Shown here in pieces: positions 8,677 through 17,734 of a stretch of 64,000 nt of DNA. This stretch comes from Mucilaginibacter paludis DSM 18603. Lineage in GTDB: Bacteria > Bacteroidota > Bacteroidia > Sphingobacteriales > Sphingobacteriaceae. Under the pieces are notes generated by a model. It had not been told where the DNA came from and searched no databases. It saw nothing but the letters and a program-made list of their open reading frames with translations. The stretch's first letter is position 1; the number at the start of each line of letters is the position of its first letter. Location of the stretch: NCBI RefSeq assembly GCF_000166195.2, contig NZ_CM001403.1, forward strand, positions 4,544,432 to 4,608,431, in the 5' to 3' direction. A program made the translations under genes and the position numbers.

Positions 8677-10095
8677 TTATATTTTAAGGCTTTCATATAG
8701 TTTGATGTAGTCGTTTGCCGATTTATCCCACGAGAAATCAAGCTCCATCATGCGTTTACGTAACAATTGCAAGAGCTCAGTGTTTTGATAAAGTGTTAAT
8801 GCACGCCAAATAGCATAGCAAGCTTCGTCGATAGTGTTATTATTGAAAGTAATGCCATAACCAAGGTCGCTTTCAAAGTCTATCACGGTATCTTTTAAGC
8901 CCCCGGTACTCCGTACAATGGGTAAGGTGCCATAGCGCAAAGCATATAATTGGTTTAAGCCGCAAGGCTCCACGCGCGATGGCATCAATATAAAATCGGC
9001 CCCGGCGTATACCTGGTGAGCAAGTCCCTCGTCATAACCGATAAATGAATTAAATCTTCCTGCAAACTGATTTTTTAGTTCTGTAAGTTGCTGTTCTACC
9101 GGGCGATCTCCCGAACCTAATACTAAAAAGTTGATCTCGCCAGGATGGTCATTGAGAGAGTGGCGGATGATTGACGGTAAAAGATCGGCTCCTTTCTCCA
9201 CCACCAGTCGTCCTATAAACGTGAACAATGGTTTATCTGGGGATAAGCCGAACCGCTCGCATAATAATTCTTTATTAGCCTGCTTGCCATCTTCGGCATT
9301 TTCGATGCCGTAGTTTGCAGGGAGCATGGGGTCTGTTTCCGGATCCCAAACCTGTGTGTCAATGCCGTTGATGATACCCTGGCCTTTAGCTTGTTCAAGG
9401 TAGAATAAATATTCTAATCCGTTGGATTGAATGGTGAGCTCGCGCAGGTAGCTTGGGGATACAGCCGTATATTTCCAGGCGCATTTTACTGCAGCTGCCA
9501 ACGGGTTAATGCCGCCGCGCCAATCCAGTAGGCCTGTTTTGGTAGCGTCAATTTCTGGCAGGTAATAAAACTTATCCCATCCAAAGGCACCATGGTATTG
9601 CCCGTTGTGTATGGTTAATACCGTGGGTATTTTTGATATGCGCCTGTATAGCGCCGAGTGTTGTAATAAAAAGGATATCAAGCCAGCGTGGTGGTCATGG
9701 CAATGGATAACATCGGCAGTTTGCTGCGACCAGTTAAGCCAGTCTAAAAAAGCCAGCTGGAAAAATACAAACTGCTCGGTTTCGTCAGGATAGCTGTAAA
9801 TCTCCTCCCGGTCTATAAGCCCTGGTACTTTGATCAGGAATAATTCGAAACCGAGTTTATTGGTTTTTTCTTTTAATACCTGGAACTCATACCGGTGGTT
9901 TCCCAACCGCGACGATGCTTCAAAAACAATGTCGAACTCGTTCTCCCGGGTAAACTTTCTGTCGTAAAAAGGCATCACAACCGAGGCATGATGCCCGGCC
10001 TGGTTGAGGTATTTGGGAAGCGCACCTACCACATCTCCCAATCCGCCAACTTTGGCTACCGGATAACATTCGGCACTTAAATGGAAAATCTTCAT
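8677..10095 (-). CDS. glgA: Glycogen synthase
   Basis: GT5-family starch/glycogen synthase that extends alpha-1,4-glucan from ADP-glucose. The ADP-glucose binding motif KVGGLGDVVGALPK is at residues 15-28, and the C-terminal Rossmann half carries FTFIGRLVVEKGADLL and the catalytic-site segment PSRVEPCGLNQLYALRYGT. At 472 residues it matches the family. First gene of the glgA-glgC pair, starting with ATG. A 235-base spacer separates it from the Uma2-like gene upstream, with no clear promoter box recognised. Confidence 0.95.
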   Translation of the reverse strand: MKIFHLSAECYPVAKVGGLGDVVGALPKYLNQAGHHASVVMPFYDRKFTRENEFDIVFEASSRLGNHRYEFQVLKEKTNKLGFELFLIKVPGLIDREEIYSYPDETEQFVFFQLAFLDWLNWSQQTADVIHCHDHHAGLISFLLQHSALYRRISKIPTVLTIHNGQYHGAFGWDKFYYLPEIDATKTGLLDWRGGINPLAAAVKCAWKYTAVSPSYLRELTIQSNGLEYLFYLEQAKGQGIINGIDTQVWDPETDPMLPANYGIENAEDGKQANKELLCERFGLSPDKPLFTFIGRLVVEKGADLLPSIIRHSLNDHPGEINFLVLGSGDRPVEQQLTELKNQFAGRFNSFIGYDEGLAHQVYAGADFILMPSRVEPCGLNQLYALRYGTLPIVRSTGGLKDTVIDFESDLGYGITFNNNTIDEACYAIWRALTLYQNTELLQLLRKRMMELDFSWDKSANDYIKLYESLKI

Positions 10096-10330
10096 CGCTT
10101 GGATTATTGGCTTAAATTAGGAAAACATAATTTAACTTAATAACCAAATTGAACGAAAATGTTTTTAAAAAGCATTTTTATTTTCGACGTAAAAAAATAC
10201 TTCTTTAAGCGTGAAACCCTTTAATATATTACTGGTTTTGTTTGATTATTGATAGCTGCGCAAATAGCTTAGTGTAGTTATTAAGCTAATAGATATTAAC
10301 TGTTTGTTTGGTATCGATTGGTGATCGGCC

Positions 10331-10858
10331 TTAAAAATCCAATGTGCAGTTTAATAATGCCGATTTGATGCTGTTTTTTTGCTGATAGGATTGATCGTAA
10401 ATACCGGAGGGGTTTAAGGTGAATAAGATCACTTCCTTATTTTCGGGATCAACAATAAAATATTCCCTTACACCAGCCTGCTCGTAGAGTGCTTTTTTCT
10501 TTTGGGTATCGTGCAAGCGGTTATTGGGAGACAAAATTTCGATCACAATGTCGGGTGCGCCATATACACCGTCTGATTTGATATGTTTTAAATGTTCATT
10601 TAAAATGATCAGCAGGTCGGGCTGAACGACAGACAAACTATTGGGAATATAAACATCCATAGGCGAGGGAATAACTTTCCCCGCTTTTGTCGTCTTCAAA
10701 AAATTATACAACAGCGCATGGAGGTCAGACAAAAGTAACTGATGCTCCGAAGTTGGTGATGGCGACATGCTTAGTACATTAAAAACTACTTCACACCTCG
10801 TGCCTTCAGGCAGCATCCTGTAAATGTCGATTGCTGTTGCGGGTATATCGGTTAGCAT
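10331..10858 (-). CDS. Uma2 family endonuclease-like protein (DUF820)
   Basis: A 175-residue PD-(D/E)XK-fold protein. The family pattern is clear: VVQPDLLIIL, then GAPDIVIEILSPNNRLHDTQ with the acidic Asp and Glu, then Lys-containing KKKALYEQAGVREYFIVDP. Uma2 proteins are abundant in Cyanobacteria and Bacteroidota and are predicted nucleases of unknown biological role. The gene stands downstream of polA on the same strand, separated from it by a hairpin terminator, so it is probably transcribed on its own. Confidence 0.8.
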   Translation of the reverse strand: MLTDIPATAIDIYRMLPEGTRCEVVFNVLSMSPSPTSEHQLLLSDLHALLYNFLKTTKAGKVIPSPMDVYIPNSLSVVQPDLLIILNEHLKHIKSDGVYGAPDIVIEILSPNNRLHDTQKKKALYEQAGVREYFIVDPENKEVILFTLNPSGIYDQSYQQKNSIKSALLNCTLDF

Positions 10859-10896
10859 AACAACTTAATTGTATAAGCTAATTTAACAATAAAAAT

Positions 10897-10921
10897 AATG
10901 CCGTAAAATATTTACGGCATT
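10897..10921 (-). terminator. Hairpin terminator after polA
   Basis: An 11-bp perfect stem (AATGCCGTAAA / TTTACGGCATT) with a three-base loop, 12 bases after the polA stop on the minus strand. The T-tract after it is weak on the minus strand, so efficiency is uncertain. Confidence 0.6.
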
Positions 10922-10932
10922 ACTGTGTGTTT

Positions 10933-13743
10933 TTAATGAGCTTCGAGCCAGTTGGCGCCGGTGCCTATCTCTACCACAATGGGCACTTCGGTTTTAAAGG
11001 CAGTCTGCATATTCTGCATAATAATGGGTTTCACTATTTCTATCTCACTTTGGTGTACATCAAATACCAACTCATCATGTACCTGCATCGTCATGCGCGA
11101 ATCCAGCTTTTGCTTTTTAAACTCGCGGTGTATATTGATCATCGCTATTTTGATCATGTCGGCAGCCGAGCCCTGTATGGGGGCGTTAATGGCATTTCGC
11201 TCTGCATAACCGCGAACAGTAGCATTAGCCGAATTGATATCGCGCAGATAGCGGCGGCGGCCCATCAGGGTTTGTACAAAGCCGTTTTCGCGGGCAAAAT
11301 TCATGGTATCGCTCATGTAATTTTTGATACCCGGGTATTGCGCAAAGTACTGGTCGATAATGTCGGCAGCTTCTTTACGCGGGATATTTAAATTTTGTGA
11401 TAAACCGAAAGCCGACTGCCCGTAGATAATACCAAAATTTACCGCTTTGGCATTGCGGCGCATGGTACCGTCAACCTCGTCGAGCGTTTTGCCGTAAACT
11501 TTGGCGGCAGTAGCTGTATGGATATCGATGCCCTGTATAAAGGCGTCCATCATGTTGGCATCCTTGCTGATCTCGGCAATGATGCGCAACTCGATCTGTG
11601 AATAATCCGCCGATACGATCACGTGGTCATCATTACGTGGGATAAATGCCTTTCGCACTTCGCGGCCACGCTCGGTACGGATAGGGATGTTTTGCAGGTT
11701 AGGGTTGTTGGAGCTTAACCTGCCTGTAGCGGCTACCGCCTGGTTGTATGAGGTATGTACCCGGCCGGTTTTGGGGTTAACCATAAGCGGAAGCGCATCA
11801 ACATAAGTAGATTTTAATTTTTGCAGCTGGCGGAAATCTAAAATGTCGCGCACAATATCGCTCTTGTTAGCCAGGGCCAGCAACACATCCTCGCCGGTTT
11901 GGTATTGGCCGGTTTTGGTTTTTTTTGCTTTGGCATCCAGGTTCAGCTTTTCAAATAACACCTCGCCCAATTGCTTTGGCGATGCAATGTTGAATTTAAC
12001 CCCGGCTTTTTCGTACACCGTTTTTTCTAATTTGCTGATATCGGTTTCCAGATCTTTTGAAAACTCTTTCAGCGTATCATGGTCTATCCTCACACCCTCA
12101 AACTCAATATCTGCTAAAACGTATATCAGCGGGTTCTCAATATCGGTAGCCAGTTTAGTGCCGCCCACCTGTTGTAATTTAGGTTCAAAAACCTCCTTAA
12201 GCTGCAGGGTAACATCGGCGTCTTCGGCGGCATAATCTTTAATTTTTTCAATCTCTACATCGCGCATGGTGCCCTGTCCCTTGCCTTTGGCGCCAATAAG
12301 CGTGGTGATAGAAACGGGCGAGTAGCCGAGGTAATTTTCGGCCAGGATATCCATGTTATGACGTGTATCCGGGTCTATAATATAATGGGCCAGCATGGTG
12401 TCAAAAAGCTCGCCCTGCATGGTAACGTTGTAATATTTGAGCACCAGCATATCAAACTTAATATTCTGGCCAATTTTACCTATTGCAGGGTTTTCAAATA
12501 TCGGCTTAAACTCGTCAACTATCGGCTGTATCTCATCGCAGTTTACAGGCACCGGAACATACCAGGCTTCGCCTTTTTTAATGGAGAAGGATAAACCCAC
12601 TAATTCGCATTGGTTGGCATCGGTACCGGTAGTTTCGGTATCAAAGCAAATACTTTTTTGTGTGCTTAACAACCTGATCAGTTCGGCACGCTTTTCAAAG
12701 GTATCGGCTAAATGGTATTGATGCTCGGTATTATTAATGTTTTTAGCTACGGCAGCAACCTCGGGTTCGTAAATGTCTGTCGCGTCAACCGTCATGGTGG
12801 TACGCCCATCAACCACTTCGTTACCGAAAAGGTCCTGTTGGATAGATACGTTTTTAATTTCCGTGATGCTATACCCATCGCCAAATACACGGCGGCCCAG
12901 TGTGCGGAACTCCAGTTCGGCAAACAGGGGCTCTAATAGCTCGCGGCTTGGTTCGCACATTTCCAAACCTGCTTCGTCCAGTTCAACCGGAGCATCCAAT
13001 ATAATGGTAGCCAGTTTTTTCGAAATCAGGCCTTGCTGGGCATGGGTTTCTATATTTTCGCGCAGTTTGCCTTTTAATTCGTGGCTGTGGGCTATGATGT
13101 TCTCCATTGAGCCGTATTGCTTAATCAGGCTTTTGGCTGTTTTTTCGCCTACGCCGGGTATTCCGGGGATGTTATCTACCGCATCTCCCCAAAGGCCCAA
13201 AATATCAATCACCTGTTCAACACGCTCAACCTCCCATTTGGCTAATACTTCCTTTACGCCGAGTATCTCCATATCATTGCCCATGCGTGCGGGTTTATAA
13301 ATAAAGATGTTATCAGATACCAGTTGGGCAAAATCCTTATCGGGGGTCATGCAGTATACCTTGTAGCCCTTTTGTTCAGCCTTTTTAGCCAGTGTACCTA
13401 TAATATCATCGGCCTCAAAACCATCCGACGTGATTACGGGGATGTTGAAACCTAAAATTAATTTGAAAATATACGGAAGGGCTTTCGAAAGATCTTCGGG
13501 CATAGCCTCCCGATGCGCTTTATAGGCTACAAAGTCGGTATGCCTTTCGGTTGGAGCCTCGGTATCAAATACCACCGCCATGTGTGTGGGTTTCTCTTTA
13601 CGCAAAACCTCCATCAGGGTATTGGTAAAGCCCATTACAGCCGAAGTGTTGAAACCCGACGATGTAAAACGAGGATTTTTACTTAAAGCAAAATGCGCCC
13701 GGTAAATCAGGGCCATACCGTCTAACAGGAATAGTTTCTTCAT
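10933..13743 (-). CDS. polA: DNA polymerase I
   Basis: A 936-residue family A polymerase for repair synthesis and Okazaki fragment processing. Three domains are seen in order: a 5'-nuclease (about 1-290, with DGFEADDIIGTLA and WGDAVDNIPGIPGVG), a 3'-5' exonuclease (about 350-520) with intact catalytic residues in CFDTETTGT and later Asp motifs, and the polymerase (about 560-936) with VSADYSQIELR, RRNAKAVNFGIIYG and MQVHDELVFDV. The proofreading acidic residues look intact, unlike in Taq-type enzymes. It starts with ATG and ends before a hairpin. An unusual repeat cluster occupies its upstream side. Confidence 0.97.
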   Translation of the reverse strand: MKKLFLLDGMALIYRAHFALSKNPRFTSSGFNTSAVMGFTNTLMEVLRKEKPTHMAVVFDTEAPTERHTDFVAYKAHREAMPEDLSKALPYIFKLILGFNIPVITSDGFEADDIIGTLAKKAEQKGYKVYCMTPDKDFAQLVSDNIFIYKPARMGNDMEILGVKEVLAKWEVERVEQVIDILGLWGDAVDNIPGIPGVGEKTAKSLIKQYGSMENIIAHSHELKGKLRENIETHAQQGLISKKLATIILDAPVELDEAGLEMCEPSRELLEPLFAELEFRTLGRRVFGDGYSITEIKNVSIQQDLFGNEVVDGRTTMTVDATDIYEPEVAAVAKNINNTEHQYHLADTFEKRAELIRLLSTQKSICFDTETTGTDANQCELVGLSFSIKKGEAWYVPVPVNCDEIQPIVDEFKPIFENPAIGKIGQNIKFDMLVLKYYNVTMQGELFDTMLAHYIIDPDTRHNMDILAENYLGYSPVSITTLIGAKGKGQGTMRDVEIEKIKDYAAEDADVTLQLKEVFEPKLQQVGGTKLATDIENPLIYVLADIEFEGVRIDHDTLKEFSKDLETDISKLEKTVYEKAGVKFNIASPKQLGEVLFEKLNLDAKAKKTKTGQYQTGEDVLLALANKSDIVRDILDFRQLQKLKSTYVDALPLMVNPKTGRVHTSYNQAVAATGRLSSNNPNLQNIPIRTERGREVRKAFIPRNDDHVIVSADYSQIELRIIAEISKDANMMDAFIQGIDIHTATAAKVYGKTLDEVDGTMRRNAKAVNFGIIYGQSAFGLSQNLNIPRKEAADIIDQYFAQYPGIKNYMSDTMNFARENGFVQTLMGRRRYLRDINSANATVRGYAERNAINAPIQGSAADMIKIAMINIHREFKKQKLDSRMTMQVHDELVFDVHQSEIEIVKPIIMQNMQTAFKTEVPIVVEIGTGANWLEAH

Positions 13744-13754
13744 AATTTTCTATT

Positions 13755-14015
13755 GGGATTTCACCGATATTGAAGTGATTTCACTGATTGTTGTGCATTT
13801 CACTAACAAAATGATGATTTCACCTATTGTGCATCATTGCCAAAGTTAACAAATGAGCATTATCTAAAAAATCAAAAAGATCATTCCTAAATTAAAGCTG
13901 TCCGAAAAAAAATAAGTAATAAAGAAAATTAACCAAATCAGTGAAATCAATTCAATATCGGTGTAATCTCAAACTATCTTAATCGGTGAAATCACTTAAA
14001 CATCGGTGTAATCCA
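13755..14015. repeat. Facing clusters of a GTGAAATC-type repeat
   Basis: The space between polA and tag holds at least eight variants of the unit GGTGAAATC. Four lie in reverse orientation at 13755-13835 and four in forward orientation at 13936-14015. The arms at 13755-13789 and 13936-13970 form a 35-base inverted repeat with about three mismatches, and the segment at 13981-14015 is a further direct copy of the right arm. No gene was found inside. Confidence 0.8.
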
Positions 14016-14017
14016 GA

Positions 14018-14590
14018 TTATTTAAAGAAGCATTCAAAGTGATGATCGTTAACCATACCCATGGCCTGCATGTGCGCGTAGCAAATGGTGGTGCCAAAAA
14101 ACTTAAAGCCGCGCTTTTTCATATCCTTGCTTATCGCATCGGAAATCTCGGTTCTTGCGGGAACGATATGATGTTGATCCAGGCTGTTATTGATCGGTTT
14201 TTGATCGGGCATAAAACTGTACAAATATTTATCGAACGAGCCGAACTCCTTTTGTATACCGATAAACAGCTTGGCATTGTTAATAGCGGCTATTACTTTT
14301 AAACGGTTACGGATGATGCCTTGGTCCTGCAGTAATCGTTCCACATCATCAGTAGTAAATTGTGCTACTTGATGAACATCGAAGTTGGCAAATGCCTTGC
14401 GGTACCCTTCGCGCCGGCGCAAAATGGTGATCCAACTTAAACCAGCCTGGGCCGATTCTAACACCAGGAACTCGAACAGGGTTTTATCATCATGAATTTC
14501 GCGGCCCCACTCCTCATCGTGGTATTTCATGTAAAGCGGATCTGTTCCGCACCATTTGCAACGTTTTAGCTCAGTATTTGATTGCGCCAT
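14018..14590 (-). CDS. tag: DNA-3-methyladenine glycosylase I
   Basis: Removes 3-methyladenine from alkylated DNA to start base-excision repair. The zinc-ribbon Cys pair is seen near the N-terminus (RCKWCG), then the family hallmark HDEEWG, ESAQAGLSWITILRRREGYR, and the C-terminal zinc ligands NDHHFECF. The chosen start MAQSNTELKRC gives 190 residues, the usual size. A longer start at 14614 would lie inside the promoter-like box at 14612-14619, which argues against it. Confidence 0.92.
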   Translation of the reverse strand: MAQSNTELKRCKWCGTDPLYMKYHDEEWGREIHDDKTLFEFLVLESAQAGLSWITILRRREGYRKAFANFDVHQVAQFTTDDVERLLQDQGIIRNRLKVIAAINNAKLFIGIQKEFGSFDKYLYSFMPDQKPINNSLDQHHIVPARTEISDAISKDMKKRGFKFFGTTICYAHMQAMGMVNDHHFECFFK

Positions 14591-14611
14591 AAGTCTATCG
14601 GTATTAAAGCG

Positions 14612-14619
14612 CAAAGATA
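14612..14619 (-). promoter_or_regulatory. Promoter -7 box of tag
   Basis: TATCTTTG on the minus strand fits the Bacteroidota consensus TAnnTTTG. Transcription would start about 17 bases before the tag ATG at 14590. Confidence 0.5.
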
Positions 14620-14642
14620 AACGCTAATTGATAATCCGCGGG

Positions 14643-15257
14643 TTAAATATCCCGGTTATTGGAAGCGGTCAGCAGCGAAAAATGGTTTACCTGTTGATTT
14701 TGTAAAATAGCAATTATCCTCTTTAGAAAAGGATATTCCAGATCCTTGTCGGCTTTAATGATGATACGAAGGGGAAGATTATTGAGTTGCTGTTGTGCCC
14801 GCCTTGACTCAAGTATCCAATCGGACAACTGACAATCGTTACCATCGTATGGGATACCTGGCCGATCTGGCCTGATTGCCCAATCCATGTATTGCGAATC
14901 GTATTGTTTTAATTGGCAAATAGGTGCTCCAATAATAGGTGAATTTAAAAATTCGGTTTGTTCATCAGCTGAAAATTTAATATGATACTTGCGGCCAATT
15001 GCTAACAATGTTTGTTGGCGTACGTTATTATCTAAAATCTGAAACATCGCTCGATTAGTGGCCAAGTAGATAATGGCCACGTTATCGTTGGGTTCGTAAA
15101 TGCGTGGTGCGGCAACAGGCATGTTTATTTTCATTGGCTCCCATTGCTTAAACCGGCCTGTAAATATAAAAAAGCAAAGTAACAGCATTGCAACATCGCA
15201 CATAGCCGTCATATCAACAGCTATATTTTTGACAAGTAATGGTCGTAACTTATTCAC
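14643..15257 (-). CDS. ExbD/TolR-type biopolymer transport protein
   Basis: A 204-residue protein with a short cytoplasmic N-terminus, one membrane segment (AMCDVAMLLLCFFIFTG) carrying the essential Asp of the ExbD family, and a periplasmic domain. ExbD proteins work with ExbB in the inner membrane to pass proton-motive force to TonB. No exbB is adjacent, so it is an orphan copy here. The start is GTG. The periplasmic part is longer than in E. coli ExbD (141 residues), as in many Bacteroidota ExbD-like proteins. Confidence 0.75.
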   Translation of the reverse strand: MNKLRPLLVKNIAVDMTAMCDVAMLLLCFFIFTGRFKQWEPMKINMPVAAPRIYEPNDNVAIIYLATNRAMFQILDNNVRQQTLLAIGRKYHIKFSADEQTEFLNSPIIGAPICQLKQYDSQYMDWAIRPDRPGIPYDGNDCQLSDWILESRRAQQQLNNLPLRIIIKADKDLEYPFLKRIIAILQNQQVNHFSLLTASNNRDI

Positions 15258-15299
15258 AATGTTAGTTTTATATAAAGCTATAAAAAACTAATCAGTTTG

Positions 15300-15643
15300 T
15301 CAAGCCTCGTTCAACTCGGCCCAATATTCAACAGCGCGGCGATAGTGCGGAATAACGATGGAGCCACCCACCAGGTTGGCAATCATAAATACCTCGTTCA
15401 TTTCATCATGTTTTACGCCCGCTTCATGGCATTTGCCTAAGTGGTATTTAATACAATCGTCGCAACGGAGTACCATGGATGCTACCAGGCCAAGCATTTC
15501 TTTGGTTTTTACGTCCAGCGCCCCTCGGCGTAGGTAGTAGTATCTAAAGCGAAAAAACGTTTGATATTGGTGTTTGACGATTCCATGATCCTGTCGTTCA
15601 TTTTAGTGCGATAGGTTTCAAAATCCTCTATTAGTTTTCCCAT
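15300..15643 (-). pseudogene. Carboxymuconolactone decarboxylase-like gene with a frameshift
   Basis: Two frames together encode an AhpD-fold protein. The first starts MGKLIEDFETYRTKMND at 15643 and runs to TTYAEG, then hits a stop. The second frame continues ALDVKTKEMLGLVASMVLRC and holds the redox motif CDDCIKYH (CxxCxxxH). Adding one base to the run of four C at 15521-15524 joins the frames into a normal 114-residue protein. It is therefore either a recent one-base deletion or a homopolymer sequencing error. Everything else, including the active-site motif, is intact. Confidence 0.85.
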
Positions 15644-15704
15644 GGTGTAATGATTTATTGGTTAATGTGTTATTTGTTTTGATGGGAGAAGTTTGCCGCG
15701 CTTA

Positions 15705-16034
15705 TTATAACTCTTTGGCTGGATCCCATAATAGCTTCTTGAAGTTTTTTACACGGTCGTTTTCCACTTCAACGCCTTCGTTTTCCAGCATTTGCTGCAT
15801 CAGGTTAGGCGATGGAAAATGAAATCGACCGGTTAACATGCCCTGGCTGTTTACTACCCGGTGCGCGGGTACTGGTGGGTGAATGCCTCCGCAGTGGCCC
15901 ATGGCGTAGCCCACCATCCGGGCGGTGCCTTTGGTGCCCAGTACGTTGGCTATGGCACCGTACGATGTTACCCGGCCATAAGGTATCAACCGGGCTATCT
16001 CATAAACTTTGTCGTAAAATGATTCTTCGGCCAT
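15705..16034 (-). CDS. Alkyltransferase-like (ATL) DNA damage-sensing protein
   Basis: A 109-residue relative of O6-alkylguanine-DNA methyltransferase. The DNA-binding part is kept (IPYGRVTSYGAIA, GTARMVGYAM), but the acceptor motif PCHRVV reads PAHRVV, so the reactive Cys is replaced by Ala. By family knowledge, ATL proteins bind O6-alkylguanine without repairing it and hand the lesion to nucleotide-excision repair. Length matches standalone ATLs. A -7 box ends five bases before the ATG, so its mRNA may be leaderless. Confidence 0.88.
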   Translation of the reverse strand: MAEESFYDKVYEIARLIPYGRVTSYGAIANVLGTKGTARMVGYAMGHCGGIHPPVPAHRVVNSQGMLTGRFHFPSPNLMQQMLENEGVEVENDRVKNFKKLLWDPAKEL

Positions 16035-16038
16035 ACAT

Positions 16039-16046
16039 CAAATTTA
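16039..16046 (-). promoter_or_regulatory. Promoter -7 box of the ATL gene, leaderless arrangement
   Basis: TAAATTTG on the minus strand, ending five bases before the ATG at 16034, which would place the transcription start at or next to the start codon. Confidence 0.5.
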
Positions 16047-16064
16047 CCAAATAGAGCGTCAATA

Positions 16065-16715
16065 TCACAGAAAAGAAAACTGAACATAGTTGATGTTCTT
16101 GTTATCCTTAAGGTATTTCCGTTCATAATAGGTTTTGATGGATAGTACTTCGTTTGCGTATTCCGAATGGTAAAGATCTTCTGTTTGGATGTGTTTTTTT
16201 AAGCCCAGCTCATCAACTTTGGCAACAGTATAGGCATGTAGGCCATCGTTGTCGGTTTTTAAATTAACTATGCCGCCGGGTTTTAAAACTTGTTTGTACA
16301 AATCCAAAAAGCGGGGCGAGGTTAGTCGTTTTTTCTCACGGCTTAACTGGGGCTGAGGGTCTGGAAAGGTAATCCAGATCTCGTCTATCTCGCCGGGGGC
16401 AAAGTAGTCAAGCAGGGTTTCAATCTGTATCCGCAGAAAGCCCACGTTGGCGATATTTTCTTCCAGGGCTGTTTTGGCCCCGCGCCAAATGCGGTTGCCC
16501 TTATAATCGATACCTATAAAATTTTTATCCGGAAATAAGGTAGCCAGGTTAACGGTGTACTCACCTTTACCGCAGGCCAGTTCCAATACGAGCGGATTAT
16601 CATTTTTAAAAAAGGCTTTACTCCATTGGCCATACATGGGTTTACCTTGGTCCAACTGCAAAACATTTGCAAATTCTGCTATTTCAGCAAAACGTCTTAA
16701 TTTATCTTTTCCCAC
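16065..16715 (-). CDS. trmB: tRNA (guanine-46-N7)-methyltransferase
   Basis: SAM-dependent enzyme that makes m7G46 in the tRNA variable loop. Seen motifs are the SAM site ELACGKGEYTVNLA, the acidic FIGIDYKGNRIWRG, the catalytic/tRNA-binding WITFPDPQPQLSREKKRLT, and LKTDNDGLHAYT near the end. At 216 residues it is the typical size. The start is GTG; a -7-like box TATTTTTG lies about 30 bases upstream. It shares its upstream region with the divergent GDP-fucose synthase gene. Confidence 0.93.
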   Translation of the reverse strand: MGKDKLRRFAEIAEFANVLQLDQGKPMYGQWSKAFFKNDNPLVLELACGKGEYTVNLATLFPDKNFIGIDYKGNRIWRGAKTALEENIANVGFLRIQIETLLDYFAPGEIDEIWITFPDPQPQLSREKKRLTSPRFLDLYKQVLKPGGIVNLKTDNDGLHAYTVAKVDELGLKKHIQTEDLYHSEYANEVLSIKTYYERKYLKDNKNINYVQFSFL

Positions 16716-16797
16716 AAATTTTATTAAAAATGCAAAAATAACTTTTATTTATTACTGATATTGTAAAATTGAATATATTTGAATAAATAATCTCATT

Positions 16798-17724
16798 TTG
16801 GAAAAAGAAGCTAAAATTTATATCGCAGGCCACCGCGGGATGGTCGGTTCGGCTATTCACCGTAAACTGGTAGCAGAGGGATTCACCAATTTTGTAACGC
16901 GTACGTCGGATACGCTCGACCTGCGCGATCAAAAACAAGTTGCCGTTTTTTTTGCGCAAGAAAAACCCGACTATGTTTTTATGGCCGCCGCTAAAGTAGG
17001 TGGCATTGTAGCCAATAATACCTACCGGGCAGAGTTTTTGTACGATAACCTGCAGATTCAAAACAATGTGATCCATCAATCACACTTAAACGGGGTAAAG
17101 AAATTATTGTTTTTAGGCTCAAGCTGTATCTATCCTAAAATGGCGCCACAGCCTTTAAAAGAAGATTATTTGTTAACCGGTACGCTGGAAGAAACCAACG
17201 AGCCCTATGCCATCGCAAAAATTGCGGGTATTAAAATGTGCGATGCTTATCGTGCACAGTACGGTTGTAACTATATCTCGGTAATGCCTACCAACTTATA
17301 CGGGTATAACGATAATTATCACCCTCAAAATTCGCACGTGCTGCCGGCTTTGATTCGTCGCTTTCATGAAGCTAAGGTTAATGGCACACCATCAGTTACC
17401 ATCTGGGGAACAGGGTCGCCAAAACGCGAGTTTTTGTTTGCCGATGACCTGGCTGCTGCCTGCTACTATTTGATGGAAAATTATGATGAACCCAACCTGA
17501 TCAATATCGGTACAGGGGAAGACTTATCAATTAAAGAATTGGCCGAATTGATTAAGAAAACCATTGGCTATGAAGGCGAAATTAACTTTGATACCTCAAA
17601 GCCTGATGGTACACCACGTAAATTAATGGATGTTTCTAAGCTGCATAGTAAGGGCTGGAAACATACGATAGACCTGCCAGAAGGGATTCAACTGGCTTAC
17701 CAGGATTTTTTAAGCAAGCAATAG
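16798..17724 (+). CDS. fcl: GDP-L-fucose synthase
   Basis: Short-chain dehydrogenase that epimerises and reduces GDP-4-keto-6-deoxymannose to GDP-L-fucose with NADPH. The nucleotide motif GHRGMVGSA is at residues about 10-18, the catalytic Ser lies in LGSSCIYPK, and the Tyr/Lys pair in EPYAIAKIAG. The C-terminal substrate region WGTGSPKREFLFADDLA is typical. At 308 residues it is full length. The start is TTG, 17 bases after a -7 box TATATTTG (16774-16781). The partner gmd is not in the window. Confidence 0.93.
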   Translation: MEKEAKIYIAGHRGMVGSAIHRKLVAEGFTNFVTRTSDTLDLRDQKQVAVFFAQEKPDYVFMAAAKVGGIVANNTYRAEFLYDNLQIQNNVIHQSHLNGVKKLLFLGSSCIYPKMAPQPLKEDYLLTGTLEETNEPYAIAKIAGIKMCDAYRAQYGCNYISVMPTNLYGYNDNYHPQNSHVLPALIRRFHEAKVNGTPSVTIWGTGSPKREFLFADDLAAACYYLMENYDEPNLINIGTGEDLSIKELAELIKKTIGYEGEINFDTSKPDGTPRKLMDVSKLHSKGWKHTIDLPEGIQLAYQDFLSKQ

Positions 17725-17734
17725 GCTTTGCTTG

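Noticed and set aside
10927..11391. A 154-codon plus-strand frame
   Set aside because: Antisense to the polA polymerase domain; no start context or family resemblance.
12773..13300. A 175-codon plus-strand frame
   Set aside because: It is the complement of the polA 5'-nuclease region and is low-complexity Ser/Arg-rich, as expected of a shadow frame.
15705..16034. An active O6-methylguanine-DNA methyltransferase
   Set aside because: The acceptor Cys is replaced by Ala, so it cannot take the methyl group.
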